The notes under the pieces were generated by a model. The model saw only the letters and a program-made list of their open reading frames with translations. It had not been told where the DNA came from and searched no databases. Made by a program: the position numbers and the translations under genes. Below are positions 34,002 to 41,726 of a stretch of 64,000 nt of DNA, in pieces. The DNA is from Flavobacteriia bacterium (GTDB lineage Bacteria > Bacteroidota > Bacteroidia > Flavobacteriales > Schleiferiaceae), in NCBI GenBank assembly GCA_013373425.1, contig JABXHW010000012.1, forward strand, positions 45,899-109,898, written 5' to 3'. How positions within the stretch are numbered: the stretch's first letter is position 1; the number at the start of each line of letters is the position of its first letter.

Positions 34002-34999
34002 TATGGCAATGGGATTCCGTTGATGATTTCAATCACTACCTGATCCGGAGAGTAGCCCTCAGCTTCTGCTTCATAGCTCAATCCAATTCTGTGTCGAAGT
34101 ACAGGCAGAGCCATGGCGCGAACGTCTTCTGGAGTCACGTAGTTTCTCCCTTTGATGAAGGCATGTGCTTTTGACGCAAGCGCAAGGTTAATAGAACCAC
34201 GCGGAGAGGCGCCGAAGCGAATCAGCGGCTTGAGTTTGTTCAATTTGAAATGCTCTGGAGTGCGGGTGGCGAAGATGAGATCGAGGATATACTTTTCCAT
34301 TTTCTCGCCGAGATTCACTTCTCTAACCGCCTTTTTCGCCGTCTGAATATCATCTAATGAAACCACTGGTTTGATTTCATTTGGAGTGCTCGAGAGCTGG
34401 TTGCGGATGATTTGCTGCTCGTCGGAATATTGTGGGTAATCGATAATCACCTTCAACATAAAGCGGTCGACTTGCGCTTCGGGGAGCGGATAAGTTCCTT
34501 CTTGTTCGACTGGGTTTTGCGTTGCCATTACCAAGAATGGGCGCGGCAAATTGAAAGTATCTGAAGCAATCGTCACCTGCTTTTCCTGCATAGCCTCTAG
34601 CAAGGCAGATTGCACTTTAGCTGGGGCGCGGTTAATCTCATCCGCTAACACGAAGTTGGCAAAAACAGGTCCCTTTTTCGTACTAAAACTTCCGTCTTTC
34701 ACATTGTAAACCTGGGTTCCAATCAGGTCGGAAGGCAAGAGGTCTGGAGTGAACTGCAATCTGGAGTATGAGCCATCCAGCGCTTGCGAAAGACTTTTGA
34801 TGGCTAGCGTTTTTGCCAAGCCAGGAACACCCTCAAGAAGGATGTGTCCGTCGGTAAGCAGACCAATCAAAAGAGCGTCTACCATGTGGCGTTGCCCAAT
34901 GATGGACTTGCCTACTTCCTTGTATATGTCGCCAACAAACTCGTGACCTTTCGGCTTATTCTCACCGAGATCACGTACTTCATCTGTACTCACTTCCAT
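34001..34999 (-). CDS. moxR: MoxR-family AAA+ ATPase
   Basis: A 332-residue AAA_3 ATPase, cytosolic chaperone-like motor of the bat operon. Walker A is GVPGLAKT (57-64), Walker B/sensor region LADEINRAPAKVQSALLEAM, and sensor I MATQNPVEQEGTYPLPEAQ with the MoxR-specific insert. The arginine finger lies in the VDRFMLK segment, and a C-terminal lid carries PRGSINLALASKA (about 270-282). It is the first gene of a run of eleven same-strand genes to 25052. The upstream region is an 810-bp gap holding a repeat element, so the promoter is uncertain. Confidence 0.93.
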   Translation of the reverse strand: MEVSTDEVRDLGENKPKGHEFVGDIYKEVGKSIIGQRHMVDALLIGLLTDGHILLEGVPGLAKTLAIKSLSQALDGSYSRLQFTPDLLPSDLIGTQVYNVKDGSFSTKKGPVFANFVLADEINRAPAKVQSALLEAMQEKQVTIASDTFNLPRPFLVMATQNPVEQEGTYPLPEAQVDRFMLKVIIDYPQYSDEQQIIRNQLSSTPNEIKPVVSLDDIQTAKKAVREVNLGEKMEKYILDLIFATRTPEHFKLNKLKPLIRFGASPRGSINLALASKAHAFIKGRNYVTPEDVRAMALPVLRHRIGLSYEAEAEGYSPDQVVIEIINGIPLP

Positions 35000-35472
35000 A
35001 ATGTTTCAATTGAACCGATACAAAATAAGGTTGTGTTCAGGGGTTTGACGGTTAAAGGGGAGTTAAAAGTTGGGGAAGGGAATTTAAAGGCCTCAGGGAA
35101 TAAAAGGACTCAGGGTTAGGTGGAAGTGTGCATGAGTGTATGGGTTGGAAGGAAGGCATCAAGGGCTTAGGTGGCTTAGGGTGATGCAGAGGTGAGCTTT
35201 CGAGTTGGGAATCCTTTGCAAGAGATACTTACCGTGAATATGCTTTTGGACCTTTCATTGCATCTAGCGTGGGGTGGTAACCCCATGGGGATGAAATTTA
35301 GAATGCAGTTTGAGGGTTGGTTTTAATGGACTCAGGGGGTGTAGAGGTGAGATCGAGAGATGGGAAGGGTTCGAGGTTGATGTGGGGGCGTGAGACTGTT
35401 TGGCTTTATGAGGAGGGGATAACCCGACGTGTTACAAATTTGGAATTGTGCCTACGTGACCGTGTGATTCGA
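35000..35472. repeat. Gene-free region with short direct repeats upstream of moxR
   Basis: Part of an 810-bp gap between divergent moxR and the 35810 gene. It contains a 13-bp motif AAAGGxCTCAGGG twice (35086-35098 and 35103-35115, period 17) and G-rich, weakly repetitive DNA. A short GGGGTGGTAACCCC hairpin lies near 35272. Small open frames here lack family features, signal peptides or ribosome-binding context, so I call no gene. Confidence 0.5.
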
Positions 35473-35649
35473 GCCCGGGGCGAGCTCCCGCTGCCCCACT
35501 ATCAAATTACAACATGTGTTTTGAAAGAGTCGTGTGGTAAACGGCTAAGTGAGCGAAATTGAAGATTTCTCATTTTCTGGTTTGAGATCAGCGTTTTGTG
35601 TTTTGGATTCCCGAACTTAAAACTGGGGCAGCGGGAGCTCGCCCCGGGC
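35473..35649 (+). mobile_element. MITE-like element, copy B, perfect 25-bp terminal inverted repeats
   Basis: 177 bp. The left 25 bases (35473-35497) are an exact reverse complement of the right 25 (35625-35649). Each arm by itself can also fold as GGGGC-AGC-GGGA-GCT-C-GCCCC, a hairpin with a GNRA-type loop. The core at 35528-35549 contains GTGGTAAACGGCTAAG and is shared with copies A and C. There is no open frame of note, and no clear target-site duplication at the ends. No transposase is nearby, so mobility is inferred from structure only. Confidence 0.6.
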
Positions 35650-35713
35650 AATACAGCTCTCCCAAGGCGTGCGCGCACAACCGCATGCAGTCGGGACTTC
35701 GATGGTGCTACTC

Positions 35714-35753
35714 TCGTCCCTCCGTCCCAGCGTCCGCACGACCCAACGTGCGA
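35714..35753. repeat. Degenerate 8-bp repeat cluster
   Basis: C-rich units of the CGTCCGCA/CGTCCC type run just before the promoter of the 35810 gene. The reverse-complement octamer theme recurs directly after that gene's stop (36424-36463) and at 55132-55155. Confidence 0.4.
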
Positions 35754-35786
35754 CTCCCGTATGTGCTAAGTTTCATCTTTCTGCGT

Positions 35787-35794
35787 TACCTTTC
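35787..35794 (+). promoter_or_regulatory. Near-consensus -7 box TACCTTTC
   Basis: Seven of eight match, 15 bp before the ATG of the outer-membrane protein gene. This supports a start at 35810 rather than at the in-frame ATG at 35669. Confidence 0.45.
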
Positions 35795-35809
35795 CACAAA
35801 ACTATCTCC

Positions 35810-36424
35810 ATGAAAAAGTCGCTCCTCGCATTGTCATTGGCTCTATTTGGATTTGCTTCTTCCGCTCAAGTGATTGAGTATCCTGAAGTTGACACCACTT
35901 TTTATCACACCTATGATGTACAAGCCAACTTGCTAGGGGCCTTCAACGGTAATTACTCCATGTATTTGGGGTGGAACTTTGGCAATAATTCATCGCTAGG
36001 TGTAAATGGAGGCTACTTGAGTCAGAGCGGTGAGTTCGACCGACTACGAGAGGGCTTTTACGTGGCACCGGAATACCGATATTTCTTTGGATCCAAGGAC
36101 ACCCGAAATAGAGGGTTCTTTATCGGACCGTATGTGAAGTATAGTCAGGGTTTCGACAATAATCGTTTGCATGCAGAGGAGACACCAACGGATACCATTA
36201 TCATTCCTTACAACATGAACTACCAACGCTTATCTGTTGGTGCTAATGTGGGATTGGTAAACATCCCAAAAGGCCGATTCATTTTCAGTGTTTGGGCAGG
36301 GTTCGGCGCACATGTGTGGCGCGAAGAAGACTTCACCATTGATACCGATACATACACCCTAGAAGACGAATTCCAAGATCGATTTGATGCGCGATTGGAA
36401 GTGGGTGTGGGGTATAGGTTTTAA
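35810..36424 (+). CDS. Outer-membrane beta-barrel protein
   Basis: A 204-residue protein. The cleaved signal is MKKSLLALSLALFGFASSAQ, followed by an all-beta mature part rich in amphipathic strands (YSMYLGWNFGNNSSLGVNGG, then GFFIGPYVKYSQGFDNN). It ends in the barrel-type LEVGVGYRF with a C-terminal Phe. This is the small eight-stranded barrel type (DUF3575/OmpW-like) of Bacteroidota, with no assigned substrate. The open frame extends upstream to 35669, but that part contains a -7 box and octamer repeats and looks non-coding. Octamer repeat clusters flank the gene on both sides. Confidence 0.75.
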   Translation: MKKSLLALSLALFGFASSAQVIEYPEVDTTFYHTYDVQANLLGAFNGNYSMYLGWNFGNNSSLGVNGGYLSQSGEFDRLREGFYVAPEYRYFFGSKDTRNRGFFIGPYVKYSQGFDNNRLHAEETPTDTIIIPYNMNYQRLSVGANVGLVNIPKGRFIFSVWAGFGAHVWREEDFTIDTDTYTLEDEFQDRFDARLEVGVGYRF

Positions 36425-36463
36425 CGTGCGGACGTAGGAACGTGCGGGCGTGGGGACGTGAGT
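36424..36463. repeat. 8-bp tandem repeat, five degenerate units
   Basis: ACGTGCGG, ACGTAGGA, ACGTGCGG, GCGTGGGG and ACGTGAGT follow each other directly after the stop codon of the barrel gene. The same octamer in reverse complement forms the tandem at 55132-55155. Confidence 0.55.
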
Positions 36464-36650
36464 GAGGACGAGTGCTCCATTGCTCGAGAGCTAAGCGCAT
36501 TTCTATTCCCACATGGAGATTCCTTTCCACCCCATGCCACATGAAATGAACGAAGCATGAGCACATTCACCGTAAGCTTCCTTTGCGAATTTTACCTCTG
36601 CACTTGAGCTCACCTCTACAACCCTAAGCCCTTTAAATCCCCTAAACCCC

Positions 36651-37949
36651 TTAGAGTACCCTCACTCTCACCTTCTTCTTCTTCAACTTCGCATTATTCA
36701 GTTTATTCACCAACTGATTTGCCTTCTTACGCGGGACAGCCACATACGTGCTATCGGTTTTGAGTTCGATGACGCCGAGTTCACCTTTCTGCAGTCCGCC
36801 TTGTTTGAAGAATAGGCCGGCTACATCACCTTTGGAGATTTTGTCCTTTCGACCTCCAGTGATATACAGGGTTTCCCATTCCGATTCAATGGAAGTTGAT
36901 TTAGGCTTGAGAACTTCTTCTTCTAGTCGGTATACGTATTCTGGAAGTGGCTTCTTTGTTTTGATTACGAAAGCGGTTCCTTCACTCTTCATACGAGCCG
37001 TTCTACCGTTTCGATGGATGAATTCTTCCTCGTGTATAGGAAGTTCAAAGTGTATGATGAAATCCATCGCCGGCACATCTAGTCCGCGTGCAGCAAGGTC
37101 GGTGGCTAATAGAATGGATGTGGTTCCGTTTCTGAATTTAATCAGGGAATTTTCTCGATCCATCTGCTCCATTCCCCCGTAGAAACATCCGTGATCAATT
37201 CTATTTTGATAGAGCGCATCGCTTACGAGTCCGATGCTATCCTTGAAGTTGCAGAACACGATTCCATTTTGTCCCGCCAAATGTTGAAGCAACTCCACCA
37301 AAGTTGATAGCTTATCTTCAGCCGTAACTCCTTTGATGGTCAAACGAGATTCTCGCGCCTTGCCGAAATTGAGTCGGGTCGCATTGGAGATTCCAACAAA
37401 TTCTGGGATATCCACTTTCTGTGTCGCAGAAGTAAGCACCTTCTTCTTGAGTTTGGTCAGCGATGAAAGAATTTCGCGCATTTCTCCTTCAAAGCCGACC
37501 TCTAGCGACTTATCAAATTCATCCAAAACAAGGGTTTGGATGTGCTCTGTATTCACGTTTTCGCGACGAATATGATCAGCTACCCTTCCAGGCGTTCCAA
37601 TTAGAATAGCAGGAGAATGATTGAGGTCCATGCGATCTTTATAACTAGATCTCCCCCCATAGACTGCATTGGTCTTGAAGCCGCTACCCATGTCGCGAAT
37701 CACCTGTTCAATCTGCAGCGCAAGTTCACGAGAAGGAGTAAGAATCAATGCTTGAGTTTCTTCGAGCTGTGGGTCGAGATACTCAATCAACGGGAGCGCA
37801 AACGCCAAGGTTTTACCTGTTCCGGTCGGTGAAATGAGCACCACTTCAGCATTCTTCTCGAAGGCTTCACGGGTCTTTTCCTGCATTTCATTCAGCGACT
37901 CGATGCCGAGTTTCGCCAACATTTGGGATAGGTCCTTGGTGTTTGTCAT
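36651..37949 (-). CDS. DEAD-box RNA helicase with DbpA-type RNA-binding tail
   Basis: A 432-residue cytosolic ATP-dependent RNA helicase. Motif I is SPTGTGKT (40-47), motif II is DEFD (143-146) instead of the usual DEAD, motif III is SAT, motif V ATDLAARGLD and motif VI HRNGRTAR. Residues about 360-432 form the DbpA RNA-binding domain (GDVAGLFFKQGGL, ending in a lysine-rich KLKKKKVRVRVL), which in E. coli DbpA anchors to 23S rRNA hairpin 92. A role in large-subunit assembly is therefore likely. The -7 box ends 5 bp before the ATG, so either the mRNA is almost leaderless or Met10 (37922) is used. Confidence 0.9.
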   Translation of the reverse strand: MTNTKDLSQMLAKLGIESLNEMQEKTREAFEKNAEVVLISPTGTGKTLAFALPLIEYLDPQLEETQALILTPSRELALQIEQVIRDMGSGFKTNAVYGGRSSYKDRMDLNHSPAILIGTPGRVADHIRRENVNTEHIQTLVLDEFDKSLEVGFEGEMREILSSLTKLKKKVLTSATQKVDIPEFVGISNATRLNFGKARESRLTIKGVTAEDKLSTLVELLQHLAGQNGIVFCNFKDSIGLVSDALYQNRIDHGCFYGGMEQMDRENSLIKFRNGTTSILLATDLAARGLDVPAMDFIIHFELPIHEEEFIHRNGRTARMKSEGTAFVIKTKKPLPEYVYRLEEEVLKPKSTSIESEWETLYITGGRKDKISKGDVAGLFFKQGGLQKGELGVIELKTDSTYVAVPRKKANQLVNKLNNAKLKKKKVRVRVL

Positions 37950-37953
37950 GGGA

Positions 37954-37961
37954 CAAAGGTA
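37954..37961 (-). promoter_or_regulatory. -7 box TACCTTTG of the helicase gene
   Basis: Exact match on the minus strand. Its unusual closeness to the annotated ATG (37949) suggests a leaderless transcript or an internal start. Confidence 0.55.
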
Positions 37962-37979
37962 AGGGGATTAAGGTTTGGA

Positions 37980-38007
37980 AGGTGCTCAGGTTAAAAGGTG
38001 CTCAGGT
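37980..38007. repeat. Two direct copies of AGGTGCTCAGGT
   Basis: Exact 12-bp copies at 37980-37991 and 37996-38007 (period 16), between the esterase stop and the helicase promoter. They resemble the CTCAGG-containing repeats at 35086 and 49340. Confidence 0.5.
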
Positions 38008-38020
38008 GCACCTCCCAACC

Positions 38021-38926
38021 TTACTTATACAACAAATCCGCGGCTGCTTGTACGCAGGCTTCCATGTCATGACCTACATTCTGCAGTGACTTGTACTGCC
38101 ATCCGAATGCAATTTGAAGGTCGTTGGCGATGGATTGACTTTCGGTGTAGAAGTATTGGGCTCGAGCGACGCGATTCGTGCCCTGCTGGTCGGCTTGGGA
38201 ATTCCGACGCAACGATGGAGCGTTCGGATCGTTGTCTAAGCTACCCACAACTACAGTGAGCGGAAAATCGAAGAAGTGAACTAAAGAAGCCCCTTCAGTT
38301 GGACTTGCTCCTCGCCCATAAGGGAAGGTCACATTATCGTCGGGCATAGTGTACCACCCAGCGGCACTGGCGACCATGCGATTGACGCGATTGGTAGGCT
38401 TGAACATCAAAAATCGATGCGCAAATTGCGATCCAGCGGAGTGCCCAATTACGTCGTAGCCTGTGTTCTCATTGCTAGTTAGTTCACTTACGTGATCAAA
38501 GAGCGGCTCGATGAGTGAGAAGGTCCATTCCTCTTCTGGAATCTGCGTGGCCGAAGATGGGTTGTCGCCATCGATAAACATATTGCCTAACATGTATTGG
38601 TCTGAGCGGGGAAATTGATCTCGGTCAAACTCAGGTACAACCACTATGAAGTTCTCTTTATTTGCTTTTGCAATTAGGGCATCTCTAGTTTCCAAGGCAT
38701 CCCGACCATTGCCGTGAAAGACGATGCAAATAGGGGTCTGTGCACTAACTGAATTCGGAACGTGATAGTAAACGTTTAGAGCGATAGGAGATAGCGGTGC
38801 GTAATCATCAAAAACGAATAACCCCGTTCCCTTGAGATTGGAATTGAAATCTGGAGGAGTGGTTTCATCACAAGAAATGATGATTAGTGAAAAAATTGAC
38901 CCGATGAGGAATGCACTCCTTTTCAT
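38021..38926 (-). CDS. Esterase-like alpha/beta-hydrolase lipoprotein
   Basis: A 301-residue lipoprotein (lipobox IISC, Cys19) with an alpha/beta-hydrolase fold similar to the poly(3-hydroxybutyrate) depolymerase/feruloyl esterase group. The oxyanion region is VFHGNGRDA (69-77), the nucleophile elbow GHSAG (161-165, Ser163), and a late VGHDMEACVQAAADLL supplies the candidate histidine. It is presumably anchored in the envelope and cleaves an ester or possibly an amide in the periplasm or at the surface; the substrate is unknown. The promoter region carries two copies of the MocR-type motif, suggesting control by the adjacent regulator rather than a household role. Confidence 0.78.
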   Translation of the reverse strand: MKRSAFLIGSIFSLIIISCDETTPPDFNSNLKGTGLFVFDDYAPLSPIALNVYYHVPNSVSAQTPICIVFHGNGRDALETRDALIAKANKENFIVVVPEFDRDQFPRSDQYMLGNMFIDGDNPSSATQIPEEEWTFSLIEPLFDHVSELTSNENTGYDVIGHSAGSQFAHRFLMFKPTNRVNRMVASAAGWYTMPDDNVTFPYGRGASPTEGASLVHFFDFPLTVVVGSLDNDPNAPSLRRNSQADQQGTNRVARAQYFYTESQSIANDLQIAFGWQYKSLQNVGHDMEACVQAAADLLYK

Positions 38927-38944
38927 AAACGACTGATTCTAGAG

Positions 38945-38952
38945 CAAATATC
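38945..38952 (-). promoter_or_regulatory. Probable -7 box GATATTTG of the esterase gene
   Basis: Seven of eight fit to TAnnTTTG, read on the minus strand, 18 bp before the esterase ATG. The two candidate operator copies lie just upstream, near -30 and -53 of the predicted start. Confidence 0.35.
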
Positions 38953-38963
38953 AAGCTAAAAAA

Positions 38964-38997
38964 GCAGACCAATTTGAAAATAAACTACAGACCAATT
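38964..38997 (-). promoter_or_regulatory. Two direct copies of candidate MocR operator
   Basis: GCAGACCAATT at 38964-38974 and CAGACCAATT at 38988-38997, spaced 23 bp, about two helical turns. The identical 11-mer in reverse complement occurs at 40522-40532 on the other side of the regulator gene. The second copy overlaps the regulator's stop codon. Confidence 0.6.
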
Positions 38998-40498
38998 ATT
39001 TGATAGCATGCTGAAGAATCTTCTTCATGTCTTCCAGCTTTCTCTTGATGACAGGAGGTCGGACAGACGAGTAGCCCATGATGACGCCTTGCTCACCTTT
39101 ACCTTCAACATAGCACTTATTCAAAGAGTGAACGATCACGTTGTTTTTAGCTAGAAGTTCGACAATTGCTCTGTCTGACTGACCATCCTTTACCTTGGCG
39201 ACCAAGTGTAAACTAGGTGTTTGTCGAGATTGAAGTTGAAGCATTCCTTCCATGTTCTCTTTAAAGAGCTTTGTAAAGACCTCTTCTCTTTGCTGAGCCG
39301 CCTGATAAACATTCTTCACGTGCGTATGCAGGTAGTTTTTCTCAATAAATTGATTGAGTACGACTTGTACGGAGGGTGGGACAAAACGGTGAGAGTGTTT
39401 AAGCAATGCTTCGGTGGCATCGAGCAACTGGGGAGGCACCACCATATATCCGATTCTAATGCTCGGGTGAAGTAGTCGGTTGAAAGTGCTTAGGTAAATA
39501 GTTCGATGCTCATTGTCCATCGAGAAAATGGGTGCTTGTCGATCTTCGTAATTGTGCACCTCATGTTCGTAGTCATTCTCGATGATATAGGCTCCTTTAT
39601 CACTAGCGTACTTCAATAGCTCTCTCTTCCTCGAGGGGCTCATACGAACACCTTCTGGATAGTGACAAGACGGGGTAACATGGATGAGCTTTGGGTTAAC
39701 TTTCTTTGGAACATCTTGAATTCTAATTCCCTGGTTGTCTATTGGAAGTCCAGTAATTTCAGACCGGAGACCATTAAAGATGGAGTACACGTTTGGGAAC
39801 GTCGGATTCTCCATGATAGTCGAATCTCCTGGGTCAAGAATTACACTCCCGATGAGATAAAGGGATTGAAGTGAACCGGAAACAATCAAGATTTGTCGGG
39901 GGTCACATTTTATACCTCGACTCAAGTTGAGATAGTTGGCCAAATTCTGCTTCAACAGTTCAATTCCTGCCGATGGAGAGTAGCTCAAAGCCGACGACTT
40001 GATGTATCTCCAGTAGCCATTCGAAAGGTTCTTCCACTGGTTGACTGGAAAGATGTCCAGCGGTGGAAGCCCTGGTCGAAAGGCAATACTTTGATCGTCT
40101 GTACTGTTGATGAGCGTTACGTTTTTGGAGAACGACTTGGCAATCGCCGAAAGCTCCACGTACTGATTCTCGCGTGTTTCCTCAATGTCGAGTTCTGGTG
40201 ACTTTGCTCGTAAGTCTCGTACAACATGACCGGAACCCTGACTAGCCTCAATGTATCCTTCGAGCTTGAGCAATTCATAGGCTTTGATGACGGTACTTCG
40301 AGATAGATTTAAACGTTCTGCCAACTTTCGCGTTGGAGGAAGTACAGTGCCTTTAGGAATATCATTGTTGATAATCGCGTCCCGCATCAGATTTCTTAGG
40401 CGCTCATTCAGATTTGGAACCTCCTCCCTGCGCTTGTGGCGTTTGGTTTTCTCCAAATACAATTTCTCAATTCGATTGATGAGGAGGCTGTGGGGCAT
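38996..40498 (-). CDS. MocR/GntR-family regulator with altered PLP site
   Basis: A 500-residue transcription factor. A GntR winged helix lies at about 27-95 (LPPTRKLAERLNLSRSTVIK, then GYIEASQGSGHVV), a linker follows, and a fold-type I aminotransferase-like domain covers about 135-500. In GabR-type regulators PLP is held by a Schiff-base lysine (Lys312) and by an aspartate 33 residues earlier (Asp279), with Tyr281. Here the same spacing gives Arg341 (STFNRLLHPSIRIGY, replacing FSK), Asn308 (IENDYEHE, replacing EDDYDSE) and a retained Tyr310. PLP binding is probably lost or altered. The neighbours and repeated motif suggest it controls both the 40596-49318 cluster and the esterase gene. Confidence 0.88.
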   Translation of the reverse strand: MPHSLLINRIEKLYLEKTKRHKRREEVPNLNERLRNLMRDAIINNDIPKGTVLPPTRKLAERLNLSRSTVIKAYELLKLEGYIEASQGSGHVVRDLRAKSPELDIEETRENQYVELSAIAKSFSKNVTLINSTDDQSIAFRPGLPPLDIFPVNQWKNLSNGYWRYIKSSALSYSPSAGIELLKQNLANYLNLSRGIKCDPRQILIVSGSLQSLYLIGSVILDPGDSTIMENPTFPNVYSIFNGLRSEITGLPIDNQGIRIQDVPKKVNPKLIHVTPSCHYPEGVRMSPSRKRELLKYASDKGAYIIENDYEHEVHNYEDRQAPIFSMDNEHRTIYLSTFNRLLHPSIRIGYMVVPPQLLDATEALLKHSHRFVPPSVQVVLNQFIEKNYLHTHVKNVYQAAQQREEVFTKLFKENMEGMLQLQSRQTPSLHLVAKVKDGQSDRAIVELLAKNNVIVHSLNKCYVEGKGEQGVIMGYSSVRPPVIKRKLEDMKKILQHAIK

Positions 40499-40521
40499 AA
40501 TTGGTATTGTATAAAAGAGAT

Positions 40522-40570
40522 AATTGGTCTGCTCAATGTACGCAATATCTGGTGTTATTGCAGACCTACT
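40522..40570 (+). promoter_or_regulatory. Candidate MocR operator pair between divergent genes
   Basis: AATTGGTCTGC at 40522-40532 is the exact reverse complement of the 38964 site. GCAGACCTACT at 40560-40570 repeats 9 of its 11 bases in the opposite orientation. Together they form GGTCTGC...GCAGACC, an inverted pair with a 27-bp spacer. The region lies between the regulator start (40498) and the LTD gene start (40596). Confidence 0.6.
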
Positions 40571-40595
40571 ACTTGAATTCTAATTCGTCTTAACT

Positions 40596-41684
40596 ATGAA
40601 GAAATTTGCTACACTATTATTCTCAATGATGCTGACCATCCCCATGATGGGCCAGTTAATCATCAATGAGGTTCTCTATGATCCTTCTAATAATGCACTG
40701 GACGGCGACGCAAATGGCGACGGCGTTTACAGTCAGGAAGACGATTCATTCATCGAGCTTATCAACATTGGCACTACCAATTTCGACGCTTCAGGATACC
40801 AACTTTGGGATGACACCATTAATGGGTCTTTGCGATTTGTGGTTCCTCAAGGTACGTGGGTTCCACCGAACGGTGCATTAGTCATTTTCGGAGGTGGAAC
40901 GCTCGTAGGCAACTTTGGTGGTTGTGTGATTTTCAAAACCGACAGCGCCAGTGGTTGGAACCCGAATAACTCGGGAGAAGTAATCGTGATCAAGGACAAC
41001 ACTGGAAAAACAGTGCTCACATTTGATAGCGACGCATTGTCGAATAACCCAAATGAGTCCTATACTCGCTTCCCAGACATCACAGGTAATTTCCTTCAGC
41101 ATGGCGACACTACTTCGGTATTGTTCTCACCAGGTACTCGCACGGATGGAACACCATTCGATACGAACTATGTGGTGATGTCGGTTTCTGTGCAGGGTGC
41201 AGGTGGCGCAACAACCATCACAACGAACGGGGGAACCCTTCAGATGGAGGCTATGGTGATGCCAACTTTTGCTGCAGATACCACTGTTTCTTGGAGCGTA
41301 GATGATCCAATGGTCGCTACTATTGACGCAGCAGGTTTGCTGACTGCAGCGGGCAACGGCGTGGTTACAGTTACAGCTACCGCTAACGATGGAACAGGAA
41401 TCGCAGATTCAGCACAAATCACTATCTCAAATCAGGGCATTGGTTTGGATGAAGAAGTGGCCAATTCCCTCCTCGTCTTCCCAAATCCTGCACAAGATGT
41501 GCTTAACTTGGAAGTAGAAGGACAAGTGAACGAGGTGACTATCTATTCTGTAGAAGGACGTGTAGTTCTGCAATCAGAGGTGATGAACAACCAAGTTTTT
41601 GTTGGTGAGTTGAACGCTGGTGTATACATCCTTCGCACAGAAGTAAACGGCCAAAGCGTTGAAACTCGCTTCATCAAGAAATAA
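40596..41684 (+). CDS. T9SS-sorted lamin-tail-domain (LTD) protein
   Basis: A 362-residue surface protein. The signal MKKFATLLFSMMLTIPMMG is followed at once by LIINEVLYDPS, the start of a lamin-tail domain (about 18-170). A calcium-type EF-hand-like loop lies inside it (DANGDGVYSQED). Next comes a bacterial Ig-like BIG2 domain (about 178-268; ADTTVSWSVDDPMVATID) and a T9SS type A tail (FPNPAQDVLNLEVEG, ending in GVYILRTEVNG). LTDs in bacterial surface proteins are thought to tether or scaffold extracellular enzymes. It is the first gene of a seven-gene cluster; its 5' side holds the operator pair. Confidence 0.85.
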   Translation: MKKFATLLFSMMLTIPMMGQLIINEVLYDPSNNALDGDANGDGVYSQEDDSFIELINIGTTNFDASGYQLWDDTINGSLRFVVPQGTWVPPNGALVIFGGGTLVGNFGGCVIFKTDSASGWNPNNSGEVIVIKDNTGKTVLTFDSDALSNNPNESYTRFPDITGNFLQHGDTTSVLFSPGTRTDGTPFDTNYVVMSVSVQGAGGATTITTNGGTLQMEAMVMPTFAADTTVSWSVDDPMVATIDAAGLLTAAGNGVVTVTATANDGTGIADSAQITISNQGIGLDEEVANSLLVFPNPAQDVLNLEVEGQVNEVTIYSVEGRVVLQSEVMNNQVFVGELNAGVYILRTEVNGQSVETRFIKK

Positions 41685-41726
41685 TTAGAGCTTCTGAAGG
41701 AGGTCAATAATCACAAATCACAAGTC

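Noticed and set aside
35082..35670. Several open frames of 70-90 codons in the moxR-upstream gap
   Set aside because: They run through G-rich direct repeats and the inverted-repeat element, show no family features or signal peptides, and have no ribosome-binding context.
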